From assembly GCA_964471235.1 (NCBI GenBank), contig CAYYGL010000198.1, positions 1-8,824 on the forward strand: a stretch of DNA of 8,824 nt, in the 5' to 3' direction. The first letter of the stretch is position 1, and every line of letters starts with the position of its first letter. The DNA is from CAYYGL01 sp964471235. GTDB lineage: Bacteria; Calditrichota; Calditrichia; RBG-13-44-9; J075. The position numbers and the translations under genes were made by a program. The notes beneath the pieces are model-generated. The model saw only the letters and a program-made list of their open reading frames with translations, was not told the origin of the DNA and made no database searches. This document shows positions 5,279-8,824 of this stretch, piece after piece.

Positions 5279-7381
5279 TCAAGCGGTGCTGGAGAATTGA
5301 AATTTTTCCGTAAACCGTTCTTTAAAGCGTTTCAGTACTGCCTGGTGTTCGGGGCGGCGAAGGTGAGGGTCATCTTCTACCAGAGCAAAGGCATCTTTCC
5401 GGGCGGCGGCAACAATATTTTGGTCGGTGACCAGGTCAGCATATTGCAAGTCGGGCAGCCCATGTTGGCGGGTGCCGAAAAATTCGCCACTGCCCCGTAG
5501 GCGCAAATCAGCCTCGGCAATTACAAAACCGTCGCTGGTTTCTTCCATCACCGCCATCCGCTCCCGGGCTATTTCATTGATATTGGCGGGAGTAATTAAA
5601 ATACAGTAGGATTGCCGACGCCCCCTGCCAATTCGCCCCCGTAACTGGTGCAATTGACTGAGCCCGAACCGCTCGGCATGTTCGATGATCATAATGGTGG
5701 CATCGGGCACATCCACCCCCACTTCAATGACCGTGGTTGCGACCAGCATATTGGTTTCGCCGGTTTTAAAGCGCGCCATCACTGCCTCTTTTTCGCTCAT
5801 TTTCATCCGTCCGTGCAGCAATTCCAGTTGAAAATCCGGGAATATCTGCGATTGCAAGTAATGAAACGCCTCGGTTGCGGCTTTCAAATCTATCTTTTCC
5901 GATTCTTCAATCAGCGGATAAACGATGTAAACCTGTTCCCCCTGCTTCAGATGGTCCCGCACAAAATCAAATACGCGAGGGAGCCGCTCCTCGGTACGCC
6001 AGAAGGTTCGGATGGGTTGCCTGCCCGGCGGCAGTTCATCGATTACCGAGACCTCCAGATCGCCGTAAATGGTCAATGCCAGGGTGCGGGGAATTGGCGT
6101 AGCGGTCATCACCAGCACATGAGGAGTTTTCCCTTTCTGGATCAACCCGGCGCGCTGCATCACCCCAAACCGATGCTGTTCGTCAATCACCACCATACCC
6201 AGTTGACGGAACTCTACTTGTTGTTGAATCAGGGCATGGGTTCCGATCACCAGGTCTATTTCTCCCCGGGCGATTTGTTGTTGAATTTTGGTTTTCTGCC
6301 GCGCCGGTACACTGCCGATTAAAAGCGCCAGAGATATATCGCTCCGGGCAAGGAATTCCCGAATGCTAAAAAAATGCTGTTGTGCCAGAATTTCCGTGGG
6401 CGCCATCAAAGCAGCCTGATAACCGGAAAAAATACTCATTAACATGGCTATCAGGGCGACCACGGTTTTCCCGGACCCCACATCCCCCTGAAGAAGACGG
6501 TTCATGGGCTGCCCGCTGTTCAGGTTCCGTTCTATTTCGTTTACCACCCGTTGTTGAGCGGCGGTTAACGAGAAGGGAAGAGCCCGGATAAAATTTTCCA
6601 GCCGCTGACGGTCATATTTCATGGGGATTCCGGCGGTAGGAGAATAGTAAAAATGGCGACGCAATGCCATTAACAATTCCAGGTAAAACAACTCTTCGTA
6701 TTTAAACCGGCGCCATACCTGGTGAATCATTTCCAGGGAATCCGGGAAATGCATCTGCCGGAAGGCATCTCTGCGGGGGAGCAGACGATAGCGCTTCACC
6801 AGGTATTCCGGCAGGGTCTCCGGGATGGCATCGCCATATTTCTGTAATGCCCGGGAAAAAATTTTTCGAAAGATGTAATGGCTTAATCCCGCTGTTTTAA
6901 ACGCCTGGCTGGATGGATACAGGGGAATGATCTGCCCGGTGTGCAATTGCTCCCCGGTTTCACTGATGATGTCAAAATCGGGGTGCACCATCTGCCAGGA
7001 CCGGTAGCGGGACACCCGACCACTGAAAGCAATGACCTGTTTTGCTTTGAAGATTCGGGAGAAAAAATCCACCTGGTTAAACCAGACGGCTTCCAGGGTG
7101 CCGGTGCCGTCATAAATGGTAACACTTAACCGCCGTTTCCCACGACGATGAATTTGTTTGGTAATGACTTCGCCCATTACCGTCACTTCTTCATCCATTT
7201 CCAGACGGTTGATGGTTTTCACCTGGGAGTGATCCAGGTAACGCCGGGGTCGGAATTCTAATAAATCCTGGAGAGTTTCAATGCCGATGTTTTGCAGCGC
7301 CTTGCCCCGTCTCTCCCCCACGCCTTTTAAAAATTGAACCGGGGTCTGCATGGCGTCTATATGGTGGGTAGTTGCTTCCAT
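5279..7381 (-). CDS. recG: ATP-dependent DNA helicase RecG
   Basis: RecG, the double-stranded DNA translocase that remodels stalled replication forks, Holliday junctions and R-loops. At 700 residues it matches the usual family length. An N-terminal helical part (TPVQFLKGVGERR, 13-25) leads into the OB-fold wedge domain (about 60-155). Helicase core: Walker A GDVGSGKT (299-306), DEQHRFG (400-406, the RecG form of the DExH box), TATPIPRT (426-433), and motif VI QLRGRIGRG (579-587). The C-terminal TRG region includes GTRQHGLPDL (636-645), and the end holds the FKERF element near 686-690. No key residue is missing. ATG 7381 is the first start after an in-frame stop; ATG 7351 (residue 11) is an alternative. 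No good ribosome binding site is seen at either; an ATG-TAA pair lies four codons upstream. It follows lolD by 53 bases and precedes the DUF2231 gene by 39. Confidence 0.98.
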   Translation of the reverse strand: MEATTHHIDAMQTPVQFLKGVGERRGKALQNIGIETLQDLLEFRPRRYLDHSQVKTINRLEMDEEVTVMGEVITKQIHRRGKRRLSVTIYDGTGTLEAVWFNQVDFFSRIFKAKQVIAFSGRVSRYRSWQMVHPDFDIISETGEQLHTGQIIPLYPSSQAFKTAGLSHYIFRKIFSRALQKYGDAIPETLPEYLVKRYRLLPRRDAFRQMHFPDSLEMIHQVWRRFKYEELFYLELLMALRRHFYYSPTAGIPMKYDRQRLENFIRALPFSLTAAQQRVVNEIERNLNSGQPMNRLLQGDVGSGKTVVALIAMLMSIFSGYQAALMAPTEILAQQHFFSIREFLARSDISLALLIGSVPARQKTKIQQQIARGEIDLVIGTHALIQQQVEFRQLGMVVIDEQHRFGVMQRAGLIQKGKTPHVLVMTATPIPRTLALTIYGDLEVSVIDELPPGRQPIRTFWRTEERLPRVFDFVRDHLKQGEQVYIVYPLIEESEKIDLKAATEAFHYLQSQIFPDFQLELLHGRMKMSEKEAVMARFKTGETNMLVATTVIEVGVDVPDATIMIIEHAERFGLSQLHQLRGRIGRGRRQSYCILITPANINEIARERMAVMEETSDGFVIAEADLRLRGSGEFFGTRQHGLPDLQYADLVTDQNIVAAARKDAFALVEDDPHLRRPEHQAVLKRFKERFTEKFQFSSTA

Positions 7382-7410
7382 TGCCCAATGTGGTTACATT
7401 TTTTCTTAAT

Positions 7411-7440
7411 CCTTTACGTATCAAGCCTTACGCTTCACGT
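7411..7440. repeat. Degenerate ACGT-type short repeat over the lolD stop
   Basis: On the minus strand the end of lolD and the following bases read as loosely repeated pieces: ACGTGA, AGCGTA, then ACGTAA and AAGG. ACGTRA-like units recur about every 6-15 bases and the first covers the lolD stop codon. Short ACGTRA-rich strings occur between genes in various bacteria, from memory. With so few units this could be chance. Confidence 0.25.
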
Positions 7441-8151
7441 CCCCACTTTCCTCAATACCGTTTCCTTTTCAATCATCCCGTCCCCTAACAGAATAATGCG
7501 ATGGGCTTGCTCGGCAAACATTTCGTCATGGGTTACAATGACAAACGTTTGTTGATATTTTCGGTTCAAATCCAGGATCAGATTGAACAACATCCGGCTG
7601 TTTTTGCGGTCCAAATCGCCGGTGGGTTCATCTGCCAGCACCACTTCGGGTTGATTCATCAATGCCCGGGCAATGGCAACCCGCTGCTGCTCCCCGCCGG
7701 ACAATTGATTGGGTTTATGATGAAGCCGGTCTTTTAACCCCACATCACTTAATAATTGGATGGCAAACGGTTCATCGACTTTCCAATTATTACCGCGAAT
7801 CATCCGCGGCATCATCACATTCTCCAGAGCGGTAAATTCCGGCATCAGGTAGTGAAACTGAAACACAAAACCGATGTGCCGGTTGCGAAAGCGGGCTAAC
7901 TTCTGTTCGGTGAATTGAAAAACATCTTCCCCGTTAATGTAGATATTACCGGAGGTCGGTTTATCCAGAGTGCCCAGCAAATTTAACAAGGTACTCTTCC
8001 CCACCCCGGAAGGTCCCATGATGACAACAATCTCACCCGGCTGGATGGTCAATGAAATCCCTTTTAGCACCTCTATCCGGGCAGGTCCTGATTGATATAC
8101 TTTGTGTATATTGACCGCTTGTAAGATTCCGATTTTCTCTGATGGATTCAT
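7435..8151 (-). CDS. lolD: LolD, ATPase of the lipoprotein-releasing ABC transporter
   Basis: ATP-binding subunit of the Lol transporter, which powers extraction of outer-membrane lipoproteins from the inner membrane for hand-over to the periplasmic carrier LolA. Motifs: Walker A GPSGVGKST (46-54), Q-loop Q98, ABC signature LSGGEQQ (150-156), Walker B VVLADE (170-175) followed by the D-loop GDLD, and switch histidine H208. The segment around the Q-loop (GFVFQFHYLMPEFTALENV, 94-112) is typical of LolD rather than of general MacB-type ATPases. Length (238 aa) is normal. The permease gene lies directly upstream. The frame stays open back to 8248 but offers no ATG, GTG or TTG, so ATG 8151 is the only reasonable start although its ribosome binding site is weak. 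The stop lies in a short repeat-like sequence 53 bases before recG. Confidence 0.95.
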   Translation of the reverse strand: MNPSEKIGILQAVNIHKVYQSGPARIEVLKGISLTIQPGEIVVIMGPSGVGKSTLLNLLGTLDKPTSGNIYINGEDVFQFTEQKLARFRNRHIGFVFQFHYLMPEFTALENVMMPRMIRGNNWKVDEPFAIQLLSDVGLKDRLHHKPNQLSGGEQQRVAIARALMNQPEVVLADEPTGDLDRKNSRMLFNLILDLNRKYQQTFVIVTHDEMFAEQAHRIILLGDGMIEKETVLRKVGT

Positions 8152-8240
8152 CTTTATAAACGAAAGATTTTTAAATTTCTGTTGTTTTGGATTACCCGGC
8201 AGGGAACCAAAGGTACCGGCTGGTGGACAGTGAACGACGT

Positions 8241-8824
8241 CTATTCATATCGAATCGCTTCCACCGGATTTAACCGGGAAGCCCGGTACGCCGGGTACCA
8301 GGATGCCAAAAGACACAATCCTATCCCGATTAAAGAGACTACCAGAAAATCAAAGGTATGCATTTCCACCGGGAGTTTATCAATAATATAAACCTCCGGG
8401 GGCAGCTTTACTATCCCGAATGTTTTCTGAAGATAACAGATCCCATAACCTAATAAAGTTCCCAGGGTTGTGCCTAGAATTCCGATAATCACGCCTTCCA
8501 TTAAAAAAACTTTCAGGATACCTTTAGAGGGCGCTCCCATGCTTTTCAGAATACCGATCTCCCGGGTTTTCTCCATCACGATCATCACCAGGGAACTGAC
8601 GATGTTAAATGCTGCTACCATGATAATCAGGCTGAGGATCAGAGTAAACAGCAGTTTTTCGTAGGTCATCCAGCTATACAAACTGCGGTTTTGTTCAAAC
8701 CAGGTTCGAGCCGTGAACGGATAGCCGCCCAATTTATCCTCGATCACCGGTGCCACCTTCGAGGCAAGGGAGTAATCATCCAGTTTCACATCGATGCGGG
8801 TAACGGCTCCGGGCAGTCTGAACA
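8241..8824 (-). CDS. lolC: Lipoprotein-releasing ABC transporter permease LolC/LolE (partial, start outside the window)
   Basis: C-terminal 193 residues of an inner-membrane permease of the Lol complex; the frame runs off the window edge, so the N-terminal helix and most of the periplasmic domain are missing. The visible part starts at the end of the periplasmic domain (PGAVTRIDVKLDD). A first helix (LILSLIIMVAAFNIVSSLVM) leads into the coupling element EKTREIGILKSMGA, which contacts the ATPase. Two more helices follow, with an LPPEVYIIDKLPVE loop before the last and the ending SRLNPVEAIRYE. This is the FtsX-type permease fold in its LolC/E form. LolC, LolE and the merged LolF cannot be told apart from this part, so the symbol is provisional. 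lolD follows 89 bases downstream. A GTG at 8789 lies inside the frame and is not the true start. Confidence 0.93.
   Translation of the reverse strand, partial: FRLPGAVTRIDVKLDDYSLASKVAPVIEDKLGGYPFTARTWFEQNRSLYSWMTYEKLLFTLILSLIIMVAAFNIVSSLVMIVMEKTREIGILKSMGAPSKGILKVFLMEGVIIGILGTTLGTLLGYGICYLQKTFGIVKLPPEVYIIDKLPVEMHTFDFLVVSLIGIGLCLLASWYPAYRASRLNPVEAIRYE

Noticed and set aside
5648..6322. Long plus-strand open frame of 224 codons
   Set aside because: It lies wholly antisense to the RecG helicase core, whose motifs are complete; the antisense protein has no recognisable domain.
8182..8240. Open frame continuing upstream of lolD, and a plus-strand frame beginning at TTG 8182
   Set aside because: The upstream lolD frame has no ATG, GTG or TTG, and the plus-strand frame runs antisense into the conserved end of the Lol permease.
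1..8824. CRISPR array, tRNA or rRNA, insertion sequence, toxin-antitoxin or defence genes
   Set aside because: No spaced direct repeats, no cloverleaf-like sequence, no transposase or integrase motifs and no terminal inverted repeats with target duplications were seen on either strand.

Overview
The window comes from the chromosome of a diderm (Gram-negative-type) bacterium. The strongest evidence is a lipoprotein-release ABC transporter (LolC/E permease and LolD ATPase), a system found only in cells with an outer membrane. Two secreted-type PAP2 phosphatases also end in short amphipathic strands resembling the last strand of an outer-membrane barrel. Base composition is moderate, about half G+C by eye. 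Strong Shine-Dalgarno sites occur before some genes only. The mix of families would suit a lineage outside Proteobacteria, such as the FCB group or a neighbouring phylum, but nothing here fixes the taxon and I hold that placement weakly.

Layout. Positions 1-356 hold a possible small unknown ORF. Two tandem, clearly paralogous PAP2-family phosphatases follow on the + strand (357-1214 and 1291-2136). A 195-base spacer then contains a 15-codon basic mini-ORF with an excellent ribosome binding site. Next is a 92-aa conserved hypothetical (2332-2610, +). Convergent to it is a membrane-anchored protein of unknown function (2688-3668, -) with a helical repeat-like stretch and a distinctive C-terminal domain. 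Positions 3669-4192 form the only long stretch with no confident gene. It holds a perfect 11-bp inverted repeat, two hairpin/T-tract structures and a doubtful 41-47 aa ORF. A four-helix histidine-containing membrane protein follows (4193-4660, +).

The right half is a minus-strand cluster read from high to low coordinates: the C-terminal part of lolC/E (8241 to beyond 8824), lolD (7435-8151), recG (5279-7381) and a DUF2231 membrane protein (4775-5239). Spacings are 89, 53 and 39 bases with no convincing terminator, so co-transcription is plausible. LolC/E and LolD would form the inner-membrane machine that extracts outer-membrane lipoproteins. RecG, a branched-DNA helicase, has no functional link to Lol and probably just shares the transcript.

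I found no mobile element, CRISPR array, RNA gene or defence system, and I do not see an exciting undescribed system here. The most interesting items are small: the in-frame ATG-TAA directly before recG, the strong-RBS mini-ORF, the palindrome upstream of the membrane-anchored unknown, and the tandem PAP2 pair.
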